6,085 nt of DNA. It comes from Phocaeicola_A sp964514145. GTDB lineage: Bacteria; Bacteroidota; Bacteroidia; Bacteroidales; Bacteroidaceae. A program made the translations under genes and the position numbers. This document shows positions 1 through 6,085 of this stretch, piece by piece. The stretch lies in assembly GCA_964514145.1 (NCBI GenBank), contig CAZEPM010000115.1, forward strand, positions 1-6,085. Direction: 5' to 3'. The notes under the pieces were generated by a model. That model had not been told where the DNA came from, did no database searches, and was given only the letters and a program-made list of their open reading frames with translations. Position 1 is the stretch's first letter; every line of letters begins with the position of its first letter.

Positions 1-55
1 TTAAGACGTTCAGTGCCAAGGCTTCATCTCCTAGAAGAAGGCATTTGTCATTCAT
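1..55 (-). CDS. N-terminal fragment of a minus-strand gene, possibly indolepyruvate:ferredoxin oxidoreductase alpha subunit
   Basis: Only the first 18 codons lie in the window; the gene continues past the left edge. The ATG (complement of 53-55) is fixed by an in-frame TAA two codons upstream. The translation is MNDKCLLLGDEALALNVL. The stretch LLLGDEALAL resembles the beginning of the alpha subunit of indolepyruvate:ferredoxin oxidoreductase (IorA), a thiamine-diphosphate enzyme that oxidatively decarboxylates aryl pyruvates from aromatic amino acid breakdown. In that family an LLxGNEA/LLLGDEA motif opens the pyrimidine-binding domain. A good Bacteroides-type promoter match ends about 25 nt upstream, which supports a real gene start. 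The identification rests on about ten residues and is tentative; that a coding region starts here is more certain than its product. Confidence 0.45.
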   Translation of the reverse strand, partial: MNDKCLLLGDEALALNVL

Positions 56-80
56 AAGTTAGTGTTTCTTCATGATGAGA

Positions 81-111
81 CAAATGTAGAATTTCTTTTC
101 GTGGTACACAA
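81..111 (-). promoter_or_regulatory. Predicted Bacteroides-type promoter for the leftward gene
   Basis: Read on the minus strand, TACATTTG (complement of 81-88) matches the Bacteroides -7 consensus TAnnTTTG at every fixed position. A TTG (complement of 109-111) lies 20 nt upstream, the normal spacing to the -33 element. Transcription would begin near 74, leaving a leader of about 18 nt before the ATG at 55. The prediction rests on sequence match only. Confidence 0.6.
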
Positions 112-348
112 TATGATGCCAACGATACGTCAGTCATATTTCTATTAAAAAATATAAGACTTTGTCTATATACTGTTGCTTTCTTTTCAAGATATGAAAT
201 AAAGGTCTTTTTAGTGACAAAAAGAAATACGCCACAAAGCTATCTCGTGCTATACTTTTTACAAATCGCAGAGAAAGTCTTGCTATAATTAGATTTTGGC
301 TAAGTGAAAAAGAAAAAACAAAATTCATTGAAAAAAATGAAAAGGAAA

Positions 349-380
349 TTGTGTAAACAAATAGAAATTGTATAATTTTG
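349..380 (+). promoter_or_regulatory. Predicted promoter of the nusB operon
   Basis: TAATTTTG at 373-380 fits the Bacteroides -7 consensus TAnnTTTG fully, and TTG at 349-351 lies 21 nt upstream as the -33 element. Transcription would begin near 387, giving a leader of about 34 nt before the nusB ATG at 421. This is the only complete two-box match I saw on the plus strand upstream of nusB, so it may drive nusB-yajC-ybbR-coaE together. Confidence 0.65.
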
Positions 381-420
381 CGACTCCTAGAAAGAGATAA
401 TATTATTTTTATTTGACGTT

Positions 421-1341
421 ATGATTAACAGAGTTCTTATTCGTTTAAAGATTGTGCAAATCGTTTATGCCTATTATCAAAATGGAGGTAAAAATTTAGA
501 TAAAGCCGAAAAAGAATTGTTTTTTAGTCTGTCGAAAGCATACGATCTTTATAACTATTTATTACTTTTAATGGTTTCTATAACTAATTATGCAGAGCGA
601 TGCATTGCTGCAGGGAAAAATAAATTGAAACCTACATTCGAAGAATTAAATCCGAATACAAAATTTGTTGAAAATCGTTTTATTGCTCAATTAAGAGATA
701 ATGAGCAATTGAATGCTTTTGTTGCCAATCAAAAGAAAACATGGGATGACGATACATTGAAAACGATATACGAACAAATAAAAGTAACGGATTATTATCA
801 AGAATATATGGCACAGTCAGACTCCTCGTATGCCATAGATCGGGAATTGTGGCGTAAGATATATAAAAACTTAATATTTAAGAATGAAACTCTTGATTCC
901 TTATTGGAGGAGCAGAGTCTGTATTGGAATGACGATAAAGACATTGTTGATACGTTTGTGTTGAAAACCATTAAGCGTTTTGATGAAAAGAATGGAGCCA
1001 AACAAGAGATTTTGCCAGAATATAGAGATGATGAAGAATGTGAATTTGCTCGTCACTTGTTTCGTCGTGCCATTCTGAATGCTGATTATTATCGCTCTCT
1101 AATGAGTGAAAGTGTGCGTAATTGGAATATAGAACGGGTAGCTTTTATGGATTTAATTATTATGCAGATTGCTTTGGCTGAGATAATAAATTTCCCTAAT
1201 ATTCCAATTACCGTTTCTTTGACTGAATATATGGAGCTAGCAAAGCATTATAGTTCACCAAAAAGCCCTGGTTTTATCAATGGTATATTGGATGCTATTG
1301 TTAATAGATTGAAAAAAGAAAACAAACTGTTAAAAAATTAA
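421..1341 (+). CDS. nusB: Transcription antitermination factor NusB, long Bacteroidota form
   Basis: NusB binds the boxA RNA element with NusE (ribosomal protein S10) and helps RNA polymerase read through rRNA operons without premature termination; it acts in the cytoplasm. The protein has 306 residues, against roughly 140 in E. coli. The N-terminus (residues 1-25, MINRVLIRLKIVQIVYAYYQ) matches the opening helix of the family, with Arg4 and Arg8 in the basic RNA-binding stretch. The C-terminal third (about 205-298) is the canonical part: NWNIERVAFMDLIIMQIALAEI at 234-255, PITVSLTEYMELAKHYS at 262-278 and FINGILD at 285-291, corresponding to the family's INEAxELAK and FVNGVLD motifs. The middle (about 60-205) is an expansion absent from short NusB proteins and rich in charged and aromatic residues. 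No Shine-Dalgarno sequence precedes the ATG, as is common in Bacteroides. It is the first gene of the rightward run, 75 bp before yajC. Confidence 0.93.
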   Translation: MINRVLIRLKIVQIVYAYYQNGGKNLDKAEKELFFSLSKAYDLYNYLLLLMVSITNYAERCIAAGKNKLKPTFEELNPNTKFVENRFIAQLRDNEQLNAFVANQKKTWDDDTLKTIYEQIKVTDYYQEYMAQSDSSYAIDRELWRKIYKNLIFKNETLDSLLEEQSLYWNDDKDIVDTFVLKTIKRFDEKNGAKQEILPEYRDDEECEFARHLFRRAILNADYYRSLMSESVRNWNIERVAFMDLIIMQIALAEIINFPNIPITVSLTEYMELAKHYSSPKSPGFINGILDAIVNRLKKENKLLKN

Positions 1342-1416
1342 ATCGTCTTAGAAAGATTTGTTTTATATTTGGCTTGTTTTAGTCATTACTTATTTTTAAA
1401 TTTCAAGTAGAATATT

Positions 1417-1734
1417 ATGAGTTTACAAACCGTTTTATTAGAGTCTGCAGGTGGAAGCAGTATGTCATTCATTATTATGATGATAGCAATTTTTGCTATT
1501 ATGTATTTCTTTATGATTCGTCCGCAAAACAAAAAGCAGAAAGAGATAATGAATTTCCGTAAGAATCTAGAAGTAGGACAGTCCATAGTAACAGCGGGTG
1601 GTATTTACGGAAAGATTAAAGAATTGGAAGATAATATTGTCGTATTGGAAATAGCTCCCAATGTAAAAATTCGAATTGATCGTAATTCTATTTTTGCTGA
1701 TGTAGCTTCTTCTCAAAGTAATGCAGCAAAGTAA
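1417..1734 (+). CDS. yajC: Preprotein translocase subunit YajC
   Basis: YajC is a small inner-membrane protein that associates with the SecDF accessory complex of the SecYEG protein-export channel. The 105 residues have the family layout. A short Gly/Ser-containing N-terminus (1-16) precedes one hydrophobic membrane segment at about 17-34 ending in MYFFMIRP. Then comes the hallmark RPQNKKQKE at 35-43 and a cytoplasmic domain with VGQSIVTAGGIYGKI (53-67) and VKIRIDRNSI (83-92). Length is normal. The start at 1417 is preferred over the internal ATG at 1462 because the residues before the membrane segment look like those of other Bacteroides YajC proteins. It lies 75 bp after nusB and 24 bp before the YbbR-domain gene, consistent with cotranscription. 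secD and secF are not in this window. Confidence 0.95.
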   Translation: MSLQTVLLESAGGSSMSFIIMMIAIFAIMYFFMIRPQNKKQKEIMNFRKNLEVGQSIVTAGGIYGKIKELEDNIVVLEIAPNVKIRIDRNSIFADVASSQSNAAK

Positions 1735-1758
1735 ATAAAGAAATAATTAAATGAAATA

Positions 1759-2772
1759 ATGTCCGCGAAAGAAAAACTATCTCAATTCGTTCAAAGGACG
1801 CTACACGTAACTAGAAATTTCTTGCTGACAAAAAGGAGTAAGGAATTTCTGGTTTTTTTATTTTTCTTTCTTGTCGCTTCCTTTTTTTGGCTATTGCAGA
1901 CCCTCAACGAAAATTATGAAACAGAGATATCCATGCCTGTAAAATTAACCAATGTACCAGCCGATGTATTGGTAACATTGCCGTTACCAGATAACATTCA
2001 AGTGGTGGTGAAAGACCGAGGTGCTGTATTGATGAATTATATATTAAGACATGGGTTTTATCCATTGAATATAGATTTTAATGATTTCGTAGAAACAGAT
2101 GGACGAACTCTGGTAGAGATGAGTGCATATCAAAAAACAATCGCTTCACAATTACTGTCGACGTCTCAGATTATCTCTGTTAAACCAGAACGTTTGGAAA
2201 TTATCTATACACATGGCGAAGCCAAAAAAATGCCAGTACGTATAAATAGTCCAGTATCTGTTAATAAGCAATATTATGTATCTAGTATAACGATTTGTCC
2301 GGATAGTGTTATCGTGTATGCGCCTAAAGAAATATTAGATACCATGCAGGCGGTTTATACAGCTCCACTTACCTTGGATAATATAACAGATACGGTTCGG
2401 ATTAGCCAGAATCTATTCGCTATGAAAGGAGTAAAGGTTGAACCGGAGCAGGTAGATTTAACCTTTTGTACAGATATGTATATAGAAAAAAAGTTAGAGA
2501 TTCCTATCCGGGCAATAAACTTTCCGGCTGATAAGGTATTAAAAACCTTTCCTTCTAAAGTTTCCGTTACGTTTCAGGTTGGTTTGTCTCGTTTTCGTCA
2601 AATTACAGAAGATGATTTTAGAATAACTGTTTCATATAGTGAACTTGCAAAGTCCGATTCTGATAAATATCGCGTAAAATTGGAAAAAGTACCTTTAGAT
2701 ATTCATCATGTTCGTATTGAGCCAGCTGAGGTCGATTATATCATAGAGCAAATATCATTCTCAGAATCATGA
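1759..2772 (+). CDS. Membrane-anchored YbbR-like domain protein
   Basis: The protein (337 residues) has a basic N-terminus (about 1-28), one membrane segment at about 29-47 rich in Phe and Leu, and an extracytoplasmic part made of YbbR-type beta repeats. I see three copies. They begin near 54 (EISMPVKLTNVP), 157 (KMPVRINSP) and 245 (KLEIPIRAINFP), and end with a similar strand: VKPERLEIIY at 141-150, VEPEQVDLTF at 227-236 and IEPAEVDYII at 320-329. In Firmicutes the YbbR protein CdaR is encoded beside the diadenylate cyclase CdaA and modulates cyclic di-AMP synthesis. No cyclase gene is present here, so that function is not assumed and no symbol is given. The start at 1759 is chosen because the upstream ATG at 1751 meets a stop after two codons. 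The last bases (ATGA) overlap the coaE start, pointing to translational coupling. Confidence 0.88.
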   Translation: MSAKEKLSQFVQRTLHVTRNFLLTKRSKEFLVFLFFFLVASFFWLLQTLNENYETEISMPVKLTNVPADVLVTLPLPDNIQVVVKDRGAVLMNYILRHGFYPLNIDFNDFVETDGRTLVEMSAYQKTIASQLLSTSQIISVKPERLEIIYTHGEAKKMPVRINSPVSVNKQYYVSSITICPDSVIVYAPKEILDTMQAVYTAPLTLDNITDTVRISQNLFAMKGVKVEPEQVDLTFCTDMYIEKKLEIPIRAINFPADKVLKTFPSKVSVTFQVGLSRFRQITEDDFRITVSYSELAKSDSDKYRVKLEKVPLDIHHVRIEPAEVDYIIEQISFSES

Positions 2773-3368
2773 TACGATTGGCAATCACTGGAGGTATTGG
2801 AAGTGGGAAGTCTGTTATTGCCAGATTACTGATGGATGTTATGGATATTCCTGTATATTACACAGACAATGAGGCTAAGCGGCTAAATGTTGAAAGTCCG
2901 TTGATTCGTCAGGGACTGACAGACTTGATAGGTAAACATGTTTATAAAGATGACGGGAATTTAAATAAGAAAGTATTAGCCGATTGTATATTTTCAGATA
3001 CCACTCTTTTAACTAAAGTCAATGCAATTATCCATCCAGAAGTCAAACGCGACTACCTGGCTTGGGTCGAGCGGAACACTTGTGAGCCCATCGTAGCAAT
3101 GGAATGTGCCATCCTTTATGAGACTGGTTTTGAAACTTTGGTCGACGAAGTCGCTATCGTATCAGCACCGTTAGATATACGTATACGACGGGCAATGTCC
3201 CGGGATCATGTTTCCGAAGAAATAATCAGAAACCGTGTGTTGCAACAACTGACAGACGAAGAGCTATTCTCCCGTCAAGCCCATGTAATAATTAATGACG
3301 ATGTGAGACCTTTGATGCCACAGATTGTCAGCCTGATCGAGAACCTGCAAGAAAAATATTGTCAGTAA
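2769..3368 (+). CDS. coaE: Dephospho-CoA kinase
   Basis: CoaE phosphorylates the 3'-hydroxyl of dephospho-CoA with ATP, the last step of coenzyme A synthesis, in the cytoplasm. The protein has 199 residues, the usual length. The P-loop GGIGSGKS is at 8-15, with the ATP-contacting Lys14 and Ser15. It is followed by YYTDNEAKRL at 30-39, a variant of the family's DAD..A region. Further family marks are IIHPEV (87-92), AILYETG at 114-120 (equivalent to PLLFE), the Arg-rich lid region around 137-145 (DIRIRRAMSRD), RVLQQ (156-160) and AHVIIND (171-177). The start ATG lies inside the stop region of the YbbR gene (ATGA overlap, 4 bp) and has no evident ribosome binding site of its own, so translational coupling is likely. 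Codon choice becomes G+C-richer in the second half. Confidence 0.95.
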   Translation: MIRLAITGGIGSGKSVIARLLMDVMDIPVYYTDNEAKRLNVESPLIRQGLTDLIGKHVYKDDGNLNKKVLADCIFSDTTLLTKVNAIIHPEVKRDYLAWVERNTCEPIVAMECAILYETGFETLVDEVAIVSAPLDIRIRRAMSRDHVSEEIIRNRVLQQLTDEELFSRQAHVIINDDVRPLMPQIVSLIENLQEKYCQ

Positions 3369-3370
3369 CG

Positions 3371-3401
3371 TTGGATCTCTGAAAGCTGCATTGTATATTT
3401 G
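3371..3401 (+). promoter_or_regulatory. Predicted promoter of the DUF5606-like gene
   Basis: TATATTTG at 3394-3401 matches the Bacteroides -7 consensus TAnnTTTG fully, and TTG at 3371-3373 lies 20 nt upstream as the -33 element, only two bases after the coaE stop. Transcription would begin near 3408, leaving a leader of about 51 nt. I see no terminator between coaE and this site, so readthrough from the upstream operon is also possible. Confidence 0.6.
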
Positions 3402-3458
3402 TCCGCTAATTGCTAGTAAAACGCTTTAAGTTGAAATAAATATTATAATTATTGAAGG

Positions 3459-3908
3459 ATGGACACTTTACGAACTATTTTAACGATCTCGGGTAAACCG
3501 GGATTATATAAACTATTATCTCATGGCAGAAACATGTTGGTTGTTGAAATGTTGGATGCCAGTAAGAAACGTATGCCCGTATATGCCAGTGACAAAGTAA
3601 CCTCATTGGGAGATATTTCCATGTATACGGAAGACGATGAGGTGCCTTTGGCCGATGTATTGGCGCTATTGAATGAGAAAGAAAACGGAGCAGAAGTTAC
3701 GATTGATTATAAAAAAGCCTCTGCTGAAGATTTGAAGGAATTCTTTGCACAGATACTTCCCGATTTCGATCGTGATAGAGTATACGCCAGTGATATACGC
3801 AAACTTATTCAATGGTATAATCTGTTGATAAAATCAGGTATCGACCTAAGCAAACAAGAAGAACAAACTGAGGAAACTCCGGTGGGATCGGAAGATAAAG
3901 CTGAGTAA
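3459..3908 (+). CDS. Small uncharacterised protein, DUF5606-like
   Basis: The protein has 149 residues, no signal peptide and no membrane segment, so it is probably cytoplasmic. Its N-terminus (about 1-55) is predicted here to be a small beta-rich domain: LRTILTISGKPGLYKLLSHGRN, then MLVVEML and a segment ending KVTSLGDISMYT. The middle (about 62-125) looks helical, with DVLALLNE and a DLKEFFAQILPDFDRDRVY stretch followed by DIRKLIQWYNLL. The last 20 or so residues are an acidic, Glu-rich, probably disordered tail. This pattern and its place after coaE resemble a Bacteroidota family of about 150 residues that I recall as DUF5606; the biochemical role is unknown. A GAAGG at 3454-3458 abuts the ATG, unusually close for a ribosome binding site; no upstream in-frame start is available. 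It has its own predicted promoter and is followed by a strong terminator. Confidence 0.8.
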   Translation: MDTLRTILTISGKPGLYKLLSHGRNMLVVEMLDASKKRMPVYASDKVTSLGDISMYTEDDEVPLADVLALLNEKENGAEVTIDYKKASAEDLKEFFAQILPDFDRDRVYASDIRKLIQWYNLLIKSGIDLSKQEEQTEETPVGSEDKAE

Positions 3909-3934
3909 ATCCGATTGAAATATAGTGGGTAATG

Positions 3935-3986
3935 TGACCGGACAAGCAGATATGACGTAGTTGCTTGTCCGGTCATTATTTTGTTT
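3935..3986 (+). terminator. Intrinsic terminator between the DUF5606-like gene and fbp
   Basis: A perfect 14-bp inverted repeat (TGACCGGACAAGCA at 3935-3948, its complement at 3962-3975) with a 13-nt loop is followed on the plus strand by TTATTTTGTTTATT. It starts 26 bp after the DUF5606-like stop. On the minus strand the hairpin lies 9 bp beyond the fbp stop, but the bases after it are not T-rich. It should therefore work best for rightward transcription and at most partly for fbp. The T-rich tail runs into the last bases of fbp. Confidence 0.88.
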
Positions 3987-5976
3987 ATTGTCCTTTTTCT
4001 TTGATAATACCCTTGCGGTAGGCCGTTAAAAGAAGGACGAGATCGGCTATCTGCTGTTGCAATTCTTTTCCTTTGTCCGTATCGATTACTAAGACACGTT
4101 TGCTGCTCAATTCTACAAGTTGCGTAGTCGAAATAATATCTTTTCCTTCTCGTATAGCTTCTTGAGTAGAAGTAAATGGTTCATGTTGCACCAACTGCAA
4201 ACCTCTAGAATGGTAGACCAATGTGTAGCCTGCTATACCGGTTTCTGAATGATAGGCACGCGAAAAACCACCATCGATAACAATCATCTTACCTCCGGCC
4301 TTAATTGGTTCTTCTCCTTTTTTCGTCTTGACCGGTACATGTCCGTTGATCACATGCCGATGCCCTCTTTTGACTCCAAATTCGTCTAGTAGCATGTCGC
4401 ATACCTCCTCCTTATTACGCAAGGTGTAATAGTAGCCTTTTTCTTCTTTGTATAGTTCCTTATCCTTTAGGAAGTAGCGTTCGAATGTAGACATCTTTGA
4501 CTTGTCGAACAAGGGAGAATTTTTTCCGCACCAGAGATACCACATATAATCGATGGCAAATGCACGTTCTTCGTTTTCTTCATCGCTGAATGCCATTTGC
4601 ACAAGGCTATCAATATGATCGAGCAGATTTTTGCCTTTGTATTTCTTTCCGCAGATTTCGATTTCTTTTAGCGTACCATCTGCATTAAGCGGAACAGAAG
4701 CATGATAAAGTAGGTTTGAATTGATGCTCAGATACATGCTTCCGCGAGTGAGCATGCAGTGCATGTGGCGTTTGAGTTTTTCGCTACCGATAAACGAATT
4801 GTGTATTTTGCAAACAATCTCTTCCTCTTCGGGTGTCAGTCGATAAGGGTCTTTCGGATCGATGGTGGGGAAGAAATGGTCTGTCATTTCATATTCTTTC
4901 CCATTTAAGCAAAAAACATTCCGATTAAAGTCAATGTGTTCCAGCAACTTTCGGTTGGCCATGTCAAACTCTGGACGTTTGTCTATCAACTGAGCTTCCA
5001 ATTTGAATTGTATAACCGTGATGGCTTTATGCATTTGTGCAATCAGACGGCGTGTGCGTTCGTCGTGTGTCTTGTCGTTATCTTCAATCTTCGGATAAAA
5101 ATAAAGGCAAGGATCGTTGGCATACGTGTCCATAGCAAACGTAGCCAATGGCAACAGGTTGATGCCATAGCCGTCTTCGAGGGTCACCAGATTGCCGTAG
5201 CGGAGCGATATGCGCAACACGTTGGCTATACTGCAATCATTTCCCGTCGCTGCACCCATCCATAAAATGTCGTGGTTCCCCCATTGAATATCAAGATTAT
5301 GATAGCGGCAAAGTGTATCCATGATGAGATGTGCACCGGGACCTCGATCGTAAATATCACCAATGATATGCAGCGAGTCTATCACCAACCGCTGAATCAG
5401 TTTGCAAAGTTCAATGATAAACGGGTCGGCGCGGTGGGTCGATATGATGGTGTTGATGATGACATTGAAATAGCGATGTTTGTTTGGTTCAGACGATTCG
5501 TGCAGCAGCTCTTGTATGATGTAGGCAAATTCGGCAGGCAACGCTTTGTTGACTTTTGAGCGAGTATATTTTGAAGAAACCGTTTGACAGATACGCACAA
5601 GTTGGTGGAGTGTCGTCAGATACCAGTCGTTCATGTCGGTTTCAACATTCTTAACCAGTGCCAGTTTTTCTTTAGGATAATAGATGAGTGTGCAAAGTTC
5701 TTTCTTCTCAGTTTCACGCAGTGTGTTGCCGAATATTTCGTTGACTTTGCGCTTGACTGCTCCTGAGGCGTTTTTCAACACATGTATGAACGCTTCGTGC
5801 TCGCCGTGCAGGTCACTGAGGAAGTGTTCTGTGCCTTTGGGAAGATTTAGAATGGCTTCAAGATTGATGATTTCTGTGCTGGCAGCAGCGATAGTAGGGA
5901 AGCGGTCTCCCAATAATTGCAGATATTTCAGGTTTTGATATATCTGCTCAATAGTCGTAGAGTTTTGACTGTCCAT
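3985..5976 (-). CDS. fbp: Fructose-1,6-bisphosphatase class 3
   Basis: This enzyme hydrolyses fructose 1,6-bisphosphate to fructose 6-phosphate, the committed step of gluconeogenesis, in the cytoplasm. Class 3 enzymes (Bacillus subtilis Fbp type) are unrelated to the E. coli class 1 and 2 enzymes and carry a calcineurin-like metallophosphatase core. The 663 residues match the usual length of this class (roughly 640-670). Metal-site motifs are visible in order: SDLHGEHEAF at 54-63 (Asp55, His57), GDIYDRGPG at 206-214 (Asp207, Asp210, Arg211) and WGNHD at 232-236 (Asn234, His235). Later histidines are in LLYHASVPL (His425) and NGHVPVK (His546), followed by VIDGGFSRAYHSETGIAGYTL near 566-586, strongly conserved in the class. 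The long segment between about 65 and 200 is a class-specific helical insertion. The start follows a predicted promoter by about 24 nt. The gene is convergent to the nusB-DUF5606 unit and is monocistronic as far as this window shows. Confidence 0.96.
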   Translation of the reverse strand: MDSQNSTTIEQIYQNLKYLQLLGDRFPTIAAASTEIINLEAILNLPKGTEHFLSDLHGEHEAFIHVLKNASGAVKRKVNEIFGNTLRETEKKELCTLIYYPKEKLALVKNVETDMNDWYLTTLHQLVRICQTVSSKYTRSKVNKALPAEFAYIIQELLHESSEPNKHRYFNVIINTIISTHRADPFIIELCKLIQRLVIDSLHIIGDIYDRGPGAHLIMDTLCRYHNLDIQWGNHDILWMGAATGNDCSIANVLRISLRYGNLVTLEDGYGINLLPLATFAMDTYANDPCLYFYPKIEDNDKTHDERTRRLIAQMHKAITVIQFKLEAQLIDKRPEFDMANRKLLEHIDFNRNVFCLNGKEYEMTDHFFPTIDPKDPYRLTPEEEEIVCKIHNSFIGSEKLKRHMHCMLTRGSMYLSINSNLLYHASVPLNADGTLKEIEICGKKYKGKNLLDHIDSLVQMAFSDEENEERAFAIDYMWYLWCGKNSPLFDKSKMSTFERYFLKDKELYKEEKGYYYTLRNKEEVCDMLLDEFGVKRGHRHVINGHVPVKTKKGEEPIKAGGKMIVIDGGFSRAYHSETGIAGYTLVYHSRGLQLVQHEPFTSTQEAIREGKDIISTTQLVELSSKRVLVIDTDKGKELQQQIADLVLLLTAYRKGIIKEKGQ

Positions 5977-5999
5977 CTCTTTGAGAGTTTATGATTCTG

Positions 6000-6007
6000 C
6001 AAAAGTA
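6000..6007 (-). promoter_or_regulatory. fbp: Predicted -7 element of the fbp promoter
   Basis: On the minus strand TACTTTTG (complement of 6000-6007) matches the Bacteroides -7 consensus TAnnTTTG fully. Transcription would begin near 5993, with a leader of about 17 nt. The -33 element is weak: the nearest TTG (complement of 6024-6026) is only 16 nt away, and at the ideal spacing there is TTTC. A poor -33 box could mean activator dependence, but this is inference. The rest of the upstream DNA to 6085 holds no recognised feature. Confidence 0.5.
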
Positions 6008-6085
6008 AATGATTTTAAGAAAACAAGAAAAACTTGTGACGCATTCTTCAGCGGGATGTGCCAAACTAACCAGATGATAATGATG

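Larger units (their letters stand above)
56..420. other. Divergent intergenic region
   Basis: These 365 bases separate the leftward gene fragment from nusB. They are AT-rich and carry one promoter match at each end (81-111 leftward, 349-380 rightward). Between about 112 and 345 I see no convincing gene. The longest open frame there (complement of 134-328, 64 codons) encodes a Phe/Leu/Ile/Ser-rich string typical of translated AT-rich non-coding DNA, and it has no recognisable domain. No tRNA-like fold, riboswitch core or terminator was recognised. A small RNA cannot be excluded by reading alone. Confidence 0.6.

Noticed and set aside
206..225. Inverted repeat TCTTTTT / AAAAAGA with a six-base loop
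   Set aside because: The stem is almost all A-T pairs and such repeats arise readily in A/T runs; there is no gene end nearby for it to terminate.
253..300. TACTTTTT and a TTGCTATAAT / TAGATTTTG cluster as extra promoters for nusB
   Set aside because: Each misses a fixed base or the spacing of the TAnnTTTG consensus and has no -33 partner. The site at 349-380 fits better and is closer to the gene.
134..328. A 64-codon minus-strand open frame in the intergenic region
   Set aside because: The composition is typical of translated AT-rich non-coding DNA. It has no domain, and no promoter or ribosome binding site fits its start.
1364..1371. TATATTTG between nusB and yajC, a full match to the -7 consensus
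   Set aside because: No TTG lies at 19-21 nt upstream. In such AT-rich DNA the -7 match alone is expected by chance, so an internal yajC promoter is not supported.
1340..1371. Weak hairpin followed by a T-rich stretch just after nusB
   Set aside because: The possible stem is only four or five AT-rich pairs, too weak to call a terminator. yajC is 75 bp away in the same direction.
4936..5938. Several plus-strand open frames opposite fbp (for example 4936-5265, 5272-5559, 5684-5938)
   Set aside because: They lie wholly antisense to a confidently identified fbp gene, overlap each other's frames and show no recognisable domains.

Overview
The window is a piece of a Bacteroidota chromosome, most likely Bacteroides or a close relative. 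Four things support this. The NusB homologue is about twice the usual bacterial length, as in that phylum. Short start-site regions match the Bacteroides promoter pattern (TTG about 20 nt before TAnnTTTG) rather than the E. coli one. Most genes lack a clear Shine-Dalgarno sequence. There is a large class 3 fructose-1,6-bisphosphatase and a small protein resembling a Bacteroidota-only family of unknown function (DUF5606). This looks like conserved housekeeping sequence: I see no insertion sequence, phage gene, CRISPR array, toxin-antitoxin pair, tRNA or rRNA.

Layout from left to right. At the left edge the first 18 codons of a minus-strand gene run off the window; the fragment resembles the N-terminus of an indolepyruvate:ferredoxin oxidoreductase alpha subunit. 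An AT-rich, divergent intergenic region of 365 bp follows, with one good promoter match in each direction. Then comes a plus-strand run: nusB (421-1341), yajC (1417-1734), a YbbR-domain membrane-anchored protein (1759-2772) and coaE (2769-3368, start overlapping the previous stop by 4 bp). The DUF5606-like gene (3459-3908) follows in the same direction but has its own promoter match directly after the coaE stop. A 14-bp perfect hairpin with a T-rich tail ends this unit. The convergent fbp gene (3985-5976, minus strand) fills the rest, with its promoter near 6000 and about 100 bp of upstream DNA.

How the genes relate: nusB (rRNA transcription antitermination), yajC (Sec translocon accessory), the YbbR-domain protein (cell envelope) and coaE (last step of coenzyme A synthesis) are linked by layout rather than by one pathway. 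They look like a growth-related housekeeping operon. fbp (gluconeogenesis) is a separate transcription unit. G+C content rises strongly from left to right.

I found no convincing new biological system. The best leads are the uncharacterised DUF5606-like gene, the YbbR-domain protein placed away from any diadenylate cyclase, and the internal expansion of NusB.
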